A stretch of 64,000 nt of DNA. It comes from Chamaea fasciata (taxonomy: Eukaryota; Chordata; Aves; Passeriformes; Sylviidae). Under the pieces are notes generated by a model that was not told the origin of the DNA, made no database searches, and was given only the letters and a program-made list of their open reading frames with translations. The translations under genes and the position numbers were made by a program. The stretch lies in the NCBI GenBank assembly GCA_029207755.1, contig JARCOQ010000003.1:90660646-90724645 (forward strand), in the 5' to 3' direction. Positions 34,796 to 46,762 of this stretch are shown here, piece by piece (the stretch's first letter is position 1; each line of letters begins with the position of its first letter).

Positions 34796-36254
34796 GAATA
34801 CTGGATGCATGATCCTCTGATCTTATATTTAAGAAAATATAATGAACGGTCAGGTTATTCAGATTAGCTTCATGAAGAAACACCAGTTGATCTGTGAGGA
34901 TCCCCCCATAGGTAACCCTGCAACCTTGTTCTCTTCTGCAGAAAATTGTTTTCTGCAAGGCCCAAGTGCAGCAAAGCATTAGGAAGTCAGCAGAAATGCA
35001 AGGAGGTCAGGTTGTGGATGATAACTCAGGCAAAATTGTTTGTTCTGGCTTATTGCTCTTTCTGGTGGCCGTAGCTACTGCCAAAGTTAACACAAATCCC
35101 CATACATGGCATGGATGATCTACACTACATTTCCGAGGTCTTAGCTCTAAAAGCTCTGACCTCAGTATCTAAGAGCTAATTCTTTGGGAGCAATCTCTGT
35201 GCCTGCTCTGAAACAAGTATTTTTATATATAAGGGCTCTTTTGAGGCCATCAGAGCACTGTAATGTTCCTTAGAACCCTACATTAGCTGGGCTGTATCTT
35301 TTAGAAACGTAACTTTTATGTTTGGAGGATTTTGGCTCATGCAGCATTTAAAGGTGAAATAGACATACAATGATAAAGAACTACCTAAATAGTACAAGGC
35401 AGCAACTGCACACCTGAATTTATTAGTGTATTTATCCTGAGAACATCAAATTGAGAAAGGGTAATGTTTTTGTATCAGTCACACCAAAGGGGCAATGAGA
35501 AAGCAGATCAGGGATTTGACCCACATCTCTCCAGTCCTGGGAACATACATTCTGTTTCTTCTGGCCTTCCTCTCCCCAGGACCTCTGCCTCTGCATGTGA
35601 AAAGAATTGCAGGTCAGACTGAGCAAAGACATATTTTCCTTTTCAACCCCTTGTACAAAGCTTCTGCCCCTGGGGAGATTGGCAGGGCTATGGACTTATT
35701 TTCTACAATATGGTCCTAAATGCATTCTCTATATTTTTAAATGAAACAAGGTTGTCGAACTTCTGGTGGTGGAAAACACTCCAGCTGAGGAAGCTTTAGG
35801 GGATACGCCCCAATTCATTGCGGAGAGCTTTTCTTTCCTTTTGGTCTCTGGAATATTTAGTAATCTGTGTGTCTGGTACGCCTGGCAATTTTGCTCTGCT
35901 TTCTCTCAGGGTAGTATTTTGGAGCTTTTTAATAATTATGGTCAAGAAGTCAGTGTGTTACTTCATTGCAAGCAATATGTAGAAGTGACCCCTGTGGTGG
36001 ATGTCAGCAGGGATGTGGCCAGGAAAAGGCGCTGTCCTGGATCAGGATCAGTCAGCATAGTTAGCACGAGTCAGGTTCAACTGCTTCTGGTGTTTAGATA
36101 TGCAATTCCAATTGCTATTCATGCTCTGCTTTGATTACTGATTGCATCTGTTATATCCTCCTCTGCCTCTCCTGGGTCCCCATGCCGTATAAATCCTCTT
36201 CCTCCCTGAGCTGCTGCAGTCCCCAGGCACTAAGGGGTTTTTGTCTTTTGCAAG

Positions 36255-36885
36255 GTGAACTTCCCCGACATTGTTCATCTCCTGAAGCAAGGAGGACTCA
36301 CCATCAATGCAGGGGAAAAAGGTTAGGGAACACTGAAATAAACGCAACATACATAAGTCCATGGGCCCTGATGGGATGCACCCATGAGCACAGAGGAAGC
36401 TGGCAGGTGTTATTGTGAGGTCACTCTGAATAATCATTGAAATGTCATGGTGATTGGGAGAGTCTGAAGACTAGAAGAAAGCAATGCAATTTTTGTCTTC
36501 ACGGAGAACAAGGGGGATCTGGGAAACTACACACAGCCCAGCTACACCTTGAAATGTGCAAAGGTGATGAAAAAAATCCTCTTCATGACTCTTTGCAAGC
36601 ACATGGAAGACTAAAAAGTGTCTAAAATGAAAAGATTAAGGCCAGTCAGCATGGATTTAGGAAAGGGAAGTTGTACTTAACCAAGCTCAGAGCAGTCTAC
36701 AGTGAGAGGACTGGCTTGGTGGATGAGCAGAAAGCAGTGGATATTTTTTTAATCTTGTTGTTAGCCTTCTTTTCAGCATAGTCTTCCAAAACATCCTCAC
36801 ACACAAGCTGATGAAGGATTGTTAAGTGGACAGTGAGGTGGTCTGAAACCTCTGCTATTTTGTGATTCTGTTAACACTTAGGATC
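36255..36885 (+). mobile_element. CR1 LINE ORF2 fragment, sense on +
   Basis: This resembles the CR1 reverse-transcriptase coding region: GGCCCTGATGGGATGCACCC, GAGGAAGCTGGCAGGTGTTA, GGTGATGAAAAAAATCCTC, CAGTCAGCATGGATTTAGGA and GACTGGCTTGGTGGATGAGC. The frame is broken by stops and small indels, so no active protein can be made. It seems to jump internally to a 3'-end-like TTTTGTGATTCTG near 36862. Confidence 0.88.
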
Positions 36886-39800
36886 AGCCGTAGCTCTTTT
36901 CATACCAGAGAGCTGCAGTCTCCGGATGTTTCTGTTTGAATTAGCCATGTGCAGTGTGACATATCCGGAAAGCCATCTGAAATCTGGCATAGGAAAGACA
37001 CCCTGGGACAGCAGGAAACTGCCTTTGTGGCCCTGAAGACAGCAGCATCAGCAAAATGATTGCCACAAGCATGCTTTGCTCTCCTTGTTGGATTATTTGA
37101 TTTCGGTGAGCAATGTAAGATGATCTCTTAGAGGACAGGGCAAGCGAGGGAGGTCTTTGGCCAGCTTTTCACTCTGAGCTTTCTGATGTTTCCAGTTAGT
37201 AAGGGAGGAAGCAGAGCTGTCTTGGAGGGGGAATCTCAGATGACTGTTTTTCATTTTTCCAAATCAGTTGTGTCAAGATTTACTTCACATCCTTTGGCAA
37301 TTGTACAATCAGTGATGTGTCTTAAGAATTGTTTCCAGTGGTTGCCCAATCTATTTGTTCTTCTGAAGACAGATGGTCATAAATAATACAAACCACAGCA
37401 CGAGAGTGTCCTCTTTGCTCAGTGCTTTCTGTGCCTGGTGGAAACTGTTAAGCAAAGGTCAAAGCCACATGGCAACTGGATATCCAGCTCTTTTTTGCTT
37501 CTTGAGAGAGCAATTTCCTGGGGCAGGATCAGGTCCCTCACTCCTTCGTCACCAGCAGAATGTCCCTGCCAGGATATGGCATGGACCAGTTGGTGGGGCC
37601 TTCTGCCCCAAACACCAGGTGAGGAGTGGAGGCACAAGGACACGTTGCTGACCTCGTGTCTGCAGCCTCTCCTCTGGCACCTGTGAGTGGCAAGGTGAGG
37701 TGGTGGCATCCTTATACTGGACTCTGGCATCTACAGCAATGAGTAATGACAGCTACAAGAACAGCTGTGACAAGTCTAATGTCTGTGGATAGTGTAGACA
37801 TTAGGTGTCATGAAAAGCTGTTTGCCAAACATCCAGAGTTTCTCTGCTCAAGTCACAGCAAGGACAGGAGGTAACAACCCTTATCTTCAGTGCAGACCAG
37901 CAGTGGCTGTGGGCAGAGCAGGATCCCTGGGGGCAGGGCCCTCCAAGCTGACAGCAAAAGCAGCAGTACATTTCAGGGCAGAGAAGGTCTAGTTCATGTT
38001 CATTACCTATAGACTTCCCTGATTCCCCACAGAGAGGAGTGGGATTCCCTGCCTGAGAGGCTGGAGACAGTAGGACAAGGGGGTACACATGGCATGACTA
38101 GAGACTCTCTGACTGCTGCACTTGGAGGAAAATGTAGGGGCAGGAAGAGAGCAGGAGAAAAAAGAATCAATATCTGGTCTTGGGATGGGAATACAGGATG
38201 AACAGACATTGGCCAAAGTGAGTTAAAATAAAAAGTAAATGGATGGTGTCTTGACAGTTTACTCCACTGAAGTCAATGATATTGGTCTTTGTATGCACAG
38301 GAGAAAACTAGGTCAGACTGTAATCCTGCCCTGATTTTCCTGCACTTTAATGCATTTTATCACCCCACCAAGAAGGACAGACCTTTCCAGAAGCCCCAAA
38401 CACATGCCAAGAGCCACCGCTGGAGAAATTAAAACCAAAACCTGTTCCTCTTTGCACAGATGAGTTAGTGCTTGGTGCTCCAAGGCAGACAGCTAGTGGA
38501 AAGCCTCAGCCAGCAGAGCAGGTATGGCAGCTCCCTGCTGATGTAGGATTCGTGGAAGAGTGCAGGATTACCGGCACAGACCATCACACCACCGGCACTA
38601 CAGAGAGTGACAGATCAAAGAAGTGAAACACACAAAGCTCGCCTGAAGAGCATCACCCAGCAGGTTACTGGACTGCTGGTAACCTACTCTCCTCTCTTCC
38701 TCTTGCTCAACACACAATGTCCCACTGGGAATGGGCAGAGGGCCGTTTCTTCCTCCAGTTCAAGCAAGGTGTTTTCTGGGGTTTTATTGTTTTATAACTC
38801 AATAGTTAATAATAGTTGGGTAGGTACTTCAGCAGGGTTTCTGGTGTTACTTGACTTGCTCTAACCTAACTGAAGCACTTACTCTGAGTATTTCATTGCA
38901 ATAGTAATAAAACTCTTGTGAATGTCCAGAAAATGCTCCTGCAAAGATCCTGAATTATTTACAGCTTAGTCGTGCTCCCTCCCAGTGCCTTGTGGAGCCC
39001 TTCCTTGGGGACCAGAGGAGTTTGCCTCACTTGTTAAATTCACTGTTAAGATTCACCGTTAATACCTTTATTACTGACAAATGTAAGAAAGAAAGGTTCC
39101 AGCCTTCAGCCCGATGAAACTAATCTTCATAGCCATGATTTGCACAAGGAGACCACTCCCAAGCATGTCTGTGTCCTTCCTGCAGCATGGCAGTGAGTCC
39201 CAGAGCCAAAGCACCAGCTCCCAGCCCTGGCAGCAGGAGGAGAGCGCTGCTCCACAACACATAGCAGCCAGGCTGGAGTGGCCTTGGCAGCTTGGGGAGG
39301 TTGCAGACTCTCCACACAGATCTTGCCTGACCCCATGAAAAAAGGTTTGGTTTGCTCTTTCCTGTAAAACTAATGCTTTCTCAGAAGGTCCTTTCTAGGT
39401 GCCCACCAACGGAATGCTTCAGTATTTTTAAAAACACTTGGTTGGTCTCTTGAAAGCCCTATTCTTGTAAGAGAAAAAAACCGCATTATTCAGCAAGAAA
39501 CTTAAAGTTCTTTTAAGCAGATCTTTTTAACCTTGTCAGTGGGCTTTTCTTGGCCACCCACACCCCCTCAAAAAATTCATAGCTACTCTTCTCCAAGCTG
39601 GATCACTCCTTCATACTGGAAACCTGGTGTCCTTAACTATAGAGAGCCTCCTCCCTCCCTCTTGTCATTTCACTGAGCGGATTTATGGTCTTCCACACTT
39701 AGTCTCAAAGTTTAATTTCACTTTTAAAAGCTCATGCAAAATTTTTCCTAGCTGATTAAAATCTTGGCAGAAATTGTCAAGCTGGGATTGGCTTCCTCTG

Positions 39801-40179
39801 CCAGGCTCTCTCTTGTGAATTCTTTGGGTTCTAGTAATTGAACTGTATTAAAGTATTATAAAGATCATTTGTGATGATATAAATAAAACCTGAAAATAGA
39901 TGCTGTATAGCAGGCTTTCTCATGGAGATACCAGAAATGTGTCCCTTTCTCCTATTGCCTACTTTCATCATCAGAACTTGGTGCAACTGAAGCTTTGGTC
40001 TATCTGTCAAATTTATTTCAAAATTGGTCAGCAAGCTCAAAAGTTTGTGGTGTAATCTGTCAGGCATGACAAAATGACTACATAACATCGATTCTGGAGT
40101 CAAAGCTACTACACTAATCTGAGAAACAGAACTTAGCAAATGTGAAACCACTACAACATTCACGTTGTTAGAGAACTGT

Positions 40180-40335
40180 ATAAAAGGCTCTACAGAGGGA
40201 TCTGGACAGGGTGAATTGATGGCCCAAGGCCAGTAGTCTGAGGGTCAACAAGGCCAAGTGCTGGGTCCTGAACTGGGATCACAACAACCCCGTGCAGAGC
40301 TGAGGGCAGAGTGGATTGTTCTGTTAGGTCTTTTG
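40180..40335 (+). mobile_element. CR1 LINE internal fragment, sense on +
   Basis: GGATCTGGACAGGGTGAATT, GTCAACAAGGCCAAGTGCTG and GATCACAACAACCCCGTGCA match the CR1 ORF2 C-terminal region (the FNKAKC..VLHLGHNN coding part). It is short and truncated at both ends. Confidence 0.85.
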
Positions 40336-40831
40336 GAAAACCTTAACTTAGGCTTACTGTAAACCTGGGGTAACCTTTTCTCTGTTCAGGTGCCCTAAGT
40401 TTAAGCTTGGTTTAGGTTACAATTTTTCTACAGCAAACCATCTTCAAGGCCTGAAGAGAAGCTGAACTGCAGTTTTAGGACAAGATGATCAGGAATGCTG
40501 CTGTGCTGAAGCTCCGCGATCACCGGTTGATAACAGTGTGCTTCATTGTTATTTTTTAAAATTCCTGTGGATGTTAGTAATGACATGCTGACAATACACT
40601 GTATTATTATGGTCTCATAAAAGACTCTAATTTAAGTCCTTCAAGAAGAAAGAAGAAAAACTTGATCCACTGTGTTGCACACACCCAGACAAATACTCAT
40701 CATCAGATTATTTTTTGTGGTAGTTTTTCAGGTTCTACAGACTTTGGTGGGGTTTTATGTGAAATGTTTAAAAAGGCACACTTTTTAAAGAGGGAGCAGA
40801 TTTCAAATAAAATTGCTGGCAGCTATGTTAG

Positions 40832-40848
40832 CCCCCCCCCTCCCCCCC
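40832..40848 (+). repeat. C homopolymer run with one T
   Basis: Nine C, one T, then seven C. It is a G-quadruplex-capable run on the minus strand only if further G runs join it, which are not seen. Confidence 0.9.
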
Positions 40849-43800
40849 ATCTTCCCCTTCTACTACCACTGGGAAGTGTGGCTGACTTTAATATCTGTAA
40901 GTTTATTTTTCTCAGACTTTATTTGCCAGATCACCATGTGTCTAGACACTGTCAATTGCTAATATGTGTACTCAAGGCAAGTGTAAGGGTACTCAGTATT
41001 TTCTTTCTCAATATTTTTGTGATTAAATTTACAGGGAGAACAGATGTAACCCACTACATTAATGTTTATCATTTAAGTCAGATGCCAAATCATCCAAAAC
41101 AAATTAAAGACCTTTGCATTGATTCAAAGTACAGAAGTTTTGATAAGTACCCTGAACGTCAAGGGTCTTCTTGAAGGTTGCATAATAGGAACAATATTTG
41201 CCTTCCGTATCCTCTCCACCACTACCTTCCCACCCCCCCAAATCAGTGAGGTGTGGGTAGGCTACACCCATTGGGATAAATCAGCTAGTAAAAAAACCCC
41301 TCAAGGCCCTGATATATATACTCTTAATGAAAACTGTTTGTAACTGATTATTACTTTCATACACTTTTGTCAGTTTTCCTTTATATGAAGACATTTGTGT
41401 ATTTTACTCTATGCTAAGCCACTGAATCCTATTTTCTAACCCCGAGGGGCCTGCTTCTCAAGTTGTCTTGAAAGCAAAAATCAGCTCTTTGTGTGAGCAC
41501 TGTTTGAGTCAAGAGGCAACAGAAAATGGGTTCTAGGGAAAAAGGAGAAAAAAATATTTTGTAGGGTTTTTTTTTCTTGAAATATGCAACTAAGAGCTAA
41601 TAAAACTTAATGCCCCTATAAAATACTTTAACTGATCATCCCAGGTTAACAAACTCTGAGGTCTGAAGTACTGGACCTAAACCAAATTTCTTACCAGCGT
41701 AGATAGAAAGAAGCTGCCCGAACGCTTCTTGCAGGAAGAAACCCCTGCAGTATCCTCTTAAAAATATGAGAAAGGATTGCTCCTTTTTGCTCCCCAAAGA
41801 CAGCAGGTGATGCAACATCAAACTTTGGTGGAGATAGACACCTTTGGCTCATGGGTTCACCTCTCTGCTCTCATTGACGCACTCCATTCATATCCATGTT
41901 CACCAGTTTTACAGGGGTTCTGGGGAGATATTTGTTATTCCTATTTAAAGCTGTTCTGTAACAAATAGATTACTTGCACATACTGCAGGGCAGGATGTCC
42001 AAAACCCCCAAAAGCATGTCTCCTCGGCCGTGGCTGGGGCCACCAACCTTGCCCCAGCAAACTTACACTGAACAGAAACGTTCAGAGCAGGGCAGGGACT
42101 GAAATGATGACCCCTGCTTTGGGAATGTACACTATTCAAGTGGCACTTCTTTTCACTGCATCATCCTTTATCATATAACTTCTCATCTTAGCTGCCTCAG
42201 ATCCCATTTGGAAGCCATGATTCTGTGATTCAGATAATTAAAATCCGTTCTAAGAACTGGCCCTTCTATTTATTCCCATTCAGTTACGTTATTGGAATGT
42301 CTTCCTAGTGCAGAAACATCAGGGGATGAATGTTGTCCAGACTAAATGTAATGTTTAACGATTGCTTGGTTCATTTCCTCTATTTCTTCTGGAATGTTCT
42401 GAAACTTTAAGTTGTAGGGGAAAATAAATATACTTAGTTTATGAAGTACAAAGGAAAGCTTCACACTGTGGCAAGCCACCTCACAGCACAACAGCAACAG
42501 TGCACACCGCCCCGGGAAACACAGGAAGCTGCATCCCAAAGCTCTTGTTTAGTACTAAGCCACAACAACCTGCAGGGGCAGCACTACCTTGGGAATAAAA
42601 TAAAATTTAAAAAGAGGTAAAAATCAAGCAGGCAAATTCCTTTTTAAAAAAAGAAGTTTGCAAACTAAACCAGGCAGAACTTTTGTTTTAGCAACTTTAG
42701 CAAACTCTTACCCTCATGGAAGTAGAACTAATTCAAAGACATTTACTTAGTGTGTGAATTTAGTATGGAAACGTAGGGGTCATGGCGCTTGTACGTAAGG
42801 GGAAATTCATTCCTTCAGAAATAGAATGTGTGGAAAAGATGTCTAGTCATCTTGGCCTTTCACACTGAAGAAGTATTGAATTTGGCAGGATTTAATAGTC
42901 TTAGTTTCCTTACCTCTGAAGCATATCCAGCTGTCTCTCATAGAGCATTCTGAGGCTAAATTAATAAACATCCTACAAGTATCTTCAAAATATGTCAAAA
43001 ACCTTGCAGTTGCCAAGGAAGGATGCCAATCCCAAAAGAGGCAGGAATGTTGTCTTCAGAAGCAGTCCTGCTCCATGCTTTTTTTTCTGTTCATACTCTG
43101 AACATCTGTTCCATAGAGTTGCTCTGTACTGTAAACACCTCTCTGTTACTGCCTTGAATGATAGGTACACACCAGCACGATGCACCTTTCAAATGGGCTA
43201 CGCTACCAGAGCTGAAAACAGTTTTAGCTAAGAGAGAATGTCACTTTTATGTATCCTCAGAAGTTCCATTCAATAACAGTGTCTTGTTTCTCTTCCCAAT
43301 CCTTTGTTTCAGTCAGTATTACATAGGACTTCTGGCTCCAACAGTTATTTTAAGGACTCAGGAACTAGACTCTGGACAGGCCAGAGGCAAGGCAAAGGTA
43401 TTAACTGTTCCCTTTAAGCAAACAATTATGCAAGTTATGTTAATAAGCAAGCTGCTAGTCTTAGCATAAAGGACAAAGCTTGAATCCAGACTGAGCAACA
43501 AACAAATGGAAATCTTTGATTTCTCTACAGGTGTTAGTAATACTAAGTAGCATAGGTAACAGTAATTTCTGAAATCCAAATTTCACAAATGCATAGCAGC
43601 TCTTATGTTTTCCTCATATTGGACCATAGAAAAAATGGTGACACACCTCACTACTTCAGCCATTTTAAAGACAACAAAAGTTTCCGAATACCCTGGCACA
43701 CATTCCAAGGGAATTCTTTTGAATTTAAAAACCCCAAACAAAACAGACTCTATTGTTCTCTTCCATTAAAGAACCTCATGTAAACACCACACTTTTTTAT

Positions 43801-44560
43801 ATCCTGGCCAGCTTAGCTCGGGGCTGTCGAGTGACTCAGGAGCTGAACCAGCAGCTGGACAATGTCTACTCACTGGTCCCTTGCTCGGGGTGCTGAATTA
43901 TATCGTCTCTTTACACAAAAGGTTTAACTGATGCTAATCTCCAATCAGACTGAGACAAATCAGTGTAACATCTGATCACCTCAGCATCTTCTCTACATGA
44001 AAGTGTGCACTCTGCTGTCTTTAATTCAATGCATACAAGAGATCTACAGCTCTAAGAATGATGTTTCTGTCACCTTTTCTAGCCTCACTTTGATTTTTAT
44101 AAGTGAACTTTTCTCAACTCCTTCAGTAAACTCTTGGGAAAAAGGACTGTATAGGTGCACACCTTATTCTTTTAGTCAAGTTACTAATACAATTAGTAAA
44201 GGACAATTTCACAGCAATAAACTAGTTATTCCAACTAATGTCATTATATGATAATTACAAGGACAATAAAACTAAATTATAAAAACATAGAGCCTTGGAC
44301 TACCAAAAACACTATACAGAATGAAGAAAAAGCAACTACTCACCCATTCTTTGCTGAAACAGGTGCTATTTTAATAGCTGCACATGAACAAACAGCAATA
44401 ACATCTGCTTAGTAACCATTTCAAAACACAAAATTAGCCTCTTAAATCACTTAATGCAAGCATATTCATCACACCTCAGTCTCATATATTAGAAGGCTCA
44501 CATAATTTTCCTCGTGAATAACATATCTTTTATAATTTTCTTGGTGAATAATATAACCTT

Positions 44561-44597
44561 TTATTTTGAGATTATATATCATATAATCTCAAAATAA
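44561..44597. repeat. perfect 17-bp inverted repeat (hairpin)
   Basis: The left arm TTATTTTGAGATTATAT (44561-44577) is exactly complementary to ATATAATCTCAAAATAA (44581-44597), separated by a 3-base loop ATC. Just upstream, TAATTTTC.T.GTGAATAA occurs twice (about 44502 and 44532) as an imperfect direct repeat. No target-site duplication or transposon family is recognised. Confidence 0.95.
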
Positions 44598-45502
44598 TCA
44601 TTTTTTGAGACTTCTGTTGAATCAACATCTCTATTTGTAACTAGCTATGTTTTCCTTATGCCTAGACTAATATATGGCCAAAACTAGGAAAAACAAAAGG
44701 TCAGAAGAAGCAACTAAGTCTTGATATTAAAAGAGCTCAGAGTTAAAAGGCTCCTCTATTACATCCAACTTGCTTGCTGGACAAGACTGCATCTAAACTA
44801 ATAATCAATATCATCACCGGACTCCTATGGCAAAACTTTTGACACTTCTCAGCAGGCAGAATCACCTTTACCTTTCACCCTCAACAAAAAGTGTAGGTAA
44901 TGAACAGAATTTCCTGTTTAGAAACTTTGCAATATTTCAAAATATGAAGCTGATATTCTAAGCAGTTGCTTTTCCTTTGAGCAATGAGAACACAATAGGC
45001 TCCTTATTAAACATTCTCCTGTATGAAGTGATAGTGAAACTGCAGTCTAAAGACACAGACCAAAGTCTTGTAGGCAGAGCCTTATTACAGTAGCTAGAAA
45101 CATCAACTTTCAGATATGCACATCCTTATTGAGAACTCATGTACCTGAAAACTTTTCTACTTTTCTCAGATAACCTGTAAGCAGTGTCACAAAAAGCCAT
45201 TAAGAGGTTAATTTTACCTGTCAATCCTGCCTGCCATGTAGTTTATGCACGGTAGCTCATAACTAATCACCATTAACTGTATGAAAATAAGGATTTCTTG
45301 GGAAAATAAGAAATTGCAAGGGATTGCATGTTCAAAATCATGATTTATTGATGTATTTTTTAATCATGTAGCTCCTTGCAAAGATACAGTTTATAAATTA
45401 TAGAACAAGTATAGTTCTTTCCACAACTTTCACATTTTAGTCCTCAAGTCCAGGTCAGTATTTTGAAACAAGATGGTCAAAGGTAAATTATGCAAAATGG
45501 CT

Positions 45503-45552
45503 TAAAAAAACCCCAAACAAACAAACAAACAAACAAACAAACAAACAAAAAA
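45503..45552 (+). repeat. (CAAA)n microsatellite
   Basis: After an A run and CCCC, about ten units of CAAA follow. It is probably length-variable between individuals. Confidence 0.95.
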
Positions 45553-46189
45553 CTACACTAAAAAGCTTCAGTTCTTCCAGGATCCAAGATACACACATAA
45601 TAAGCAGCATTACAATGTCTGTACTACACCCCCAAGCGACAAATGCAGGAGAAGCAGCATACAGTACCTGCACCAGACCTCAAGGAACACTTCATGATTA
45701 GCAGTACAAAGCACCCGAACATCTACAGCAGCCTCAAAATTTATCTCAGTAAAGCAAATGCTCCAAGGGTTTACAGCATGTGTGGCAAGGTTAGATGACA
45801 GGTTGTAGCACATTACAATCATGTCCAAGTGAGCCCTGCTGACCTGTTTATTCACACCAGGCCAGTGCACAAGCAGAACATACCAGCATTTCACCCTAGC
45901 ACTGTGACACTCCCCAAGCAGGGCCACGTACCTGCAAACTCATCCTACAGTACAAGGGAACAACTCATTGCCTGTATCCCTCTCCCCTCCACGCACATCC
46001 CACGGAGAAGGCAGGCTCCACTGAATTTCAACCAAGATGAAATTACACTGATGACTAACTGACACCACTGCATTGGTGGGGATGTACCTCTGCAGTTAAA
46101 TTTTGTATTTCATGCTTGCTTGCCCTTGACTGTTTTTCCTTAAGGTTGATGTCAACAAAATGCCAGATCTTAAAGGCAAAAAAAAAAAA

Positions 46190-46653
46190 AAAGTTTAATT
46201 TAAAGAAAACATTTATTTGAAGTTCTTTCAAGTCAAACAATTTAACAGATGACAACTTTCTCCCTCTTCACATTTCAAGTCTTCACCAGAGACCATACAC
46301 GCTGTCCCATGGACAATGAGATTTTCCTATTGATTCCTTTTAAACAAATCGGTGTCCAGGCAGATGAAGAGTCACATTTTAAGCAAACTGATTTAAAAAT
46401 ATTTTTTAAAAAAACTGAACAAAACAAAGCAAAACTTTGTTATCAAATTCTTATCACAAATAAAAGGTGTTTAACACTCATAAGCTTGTTCTCAAAACAA
46501 AATCCCAGCCATTCACAATCAAATAGAACATACTGCCTTCAAAAAATTTCCCAGGATTTTAAAATGCTCCAAATATATACACATTTATAACTTAAGTGCT
46601 TATTAGCTACAACCTTTTACTCATGCAAAAGTTGTGAGAGGACAAGATGTTTC
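46190..46653 (-). other. FBXO9: FBXO9 3' UTR (end inferred)
   Basis: Runs from after the FBXO9 TAA to just past the AATAAA complement at 46212-46217. The T-rich (minus-strand) run at 46179-46193 downstream of the signal fits a cleavage region. Confidence 0.65.
46212..46217 (-). promoter_or_regulatory. FBXO9: poly(A) signal of FBXO9
   Basis: TTTATT on +, i.e. AATAAA on the FBXO9 strand, about 440 bases after the stop and followed by T-rich sequence. Confidence 0.65.
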
Positions 46654-46762
46654 TTAAAGTGGCTTCTCTGAATATGCAGTAAAACTCTTCACTCGTGCAA
46701 AGAACAAAGGGGTGTACATTTTGTCAATGTCAAAAGTAGTTACAGCTGTCTCACCAGTCGAT
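46654..46762 (-). CDS. FBXO9: FBXO9 last coding exon
   Basis: Completes R400 and encodes residues 401-435, [19 protein letters not shown] to SEKPL, then TAA. Acceptor CTTTGCAG. The end matches the human [20 protein letters not shown] closely. Confidence 0.97.

Larger units (their letters stand above)
31836..46189. other. intergenic interval between convergent GCM1 and FBXO9
   Basis: About 14 kb with no recognised coding exon. Four CR1 fragments, simple tracts and a palindrome are listed separately. The open frames here either fall in CR1 copies or are short and without resemblance. A moderately GC-rich stretch at about 33240-33440 and a C-run at 40832-40848 are the only other compositional features seen. 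Confidence 0.7.

Noticed and set aside
40662..41174. 170-codon + frame
   Set aside because: Contains the C-run and AT-rich sequence; no family resemblance, no splice support.
42190..42235. Possible CR1 3' tip (CCATGATTCTGTGATTC)
   Set aside because: Only two terminal 8-mer-like units with no recognisable CR1 body upstream.
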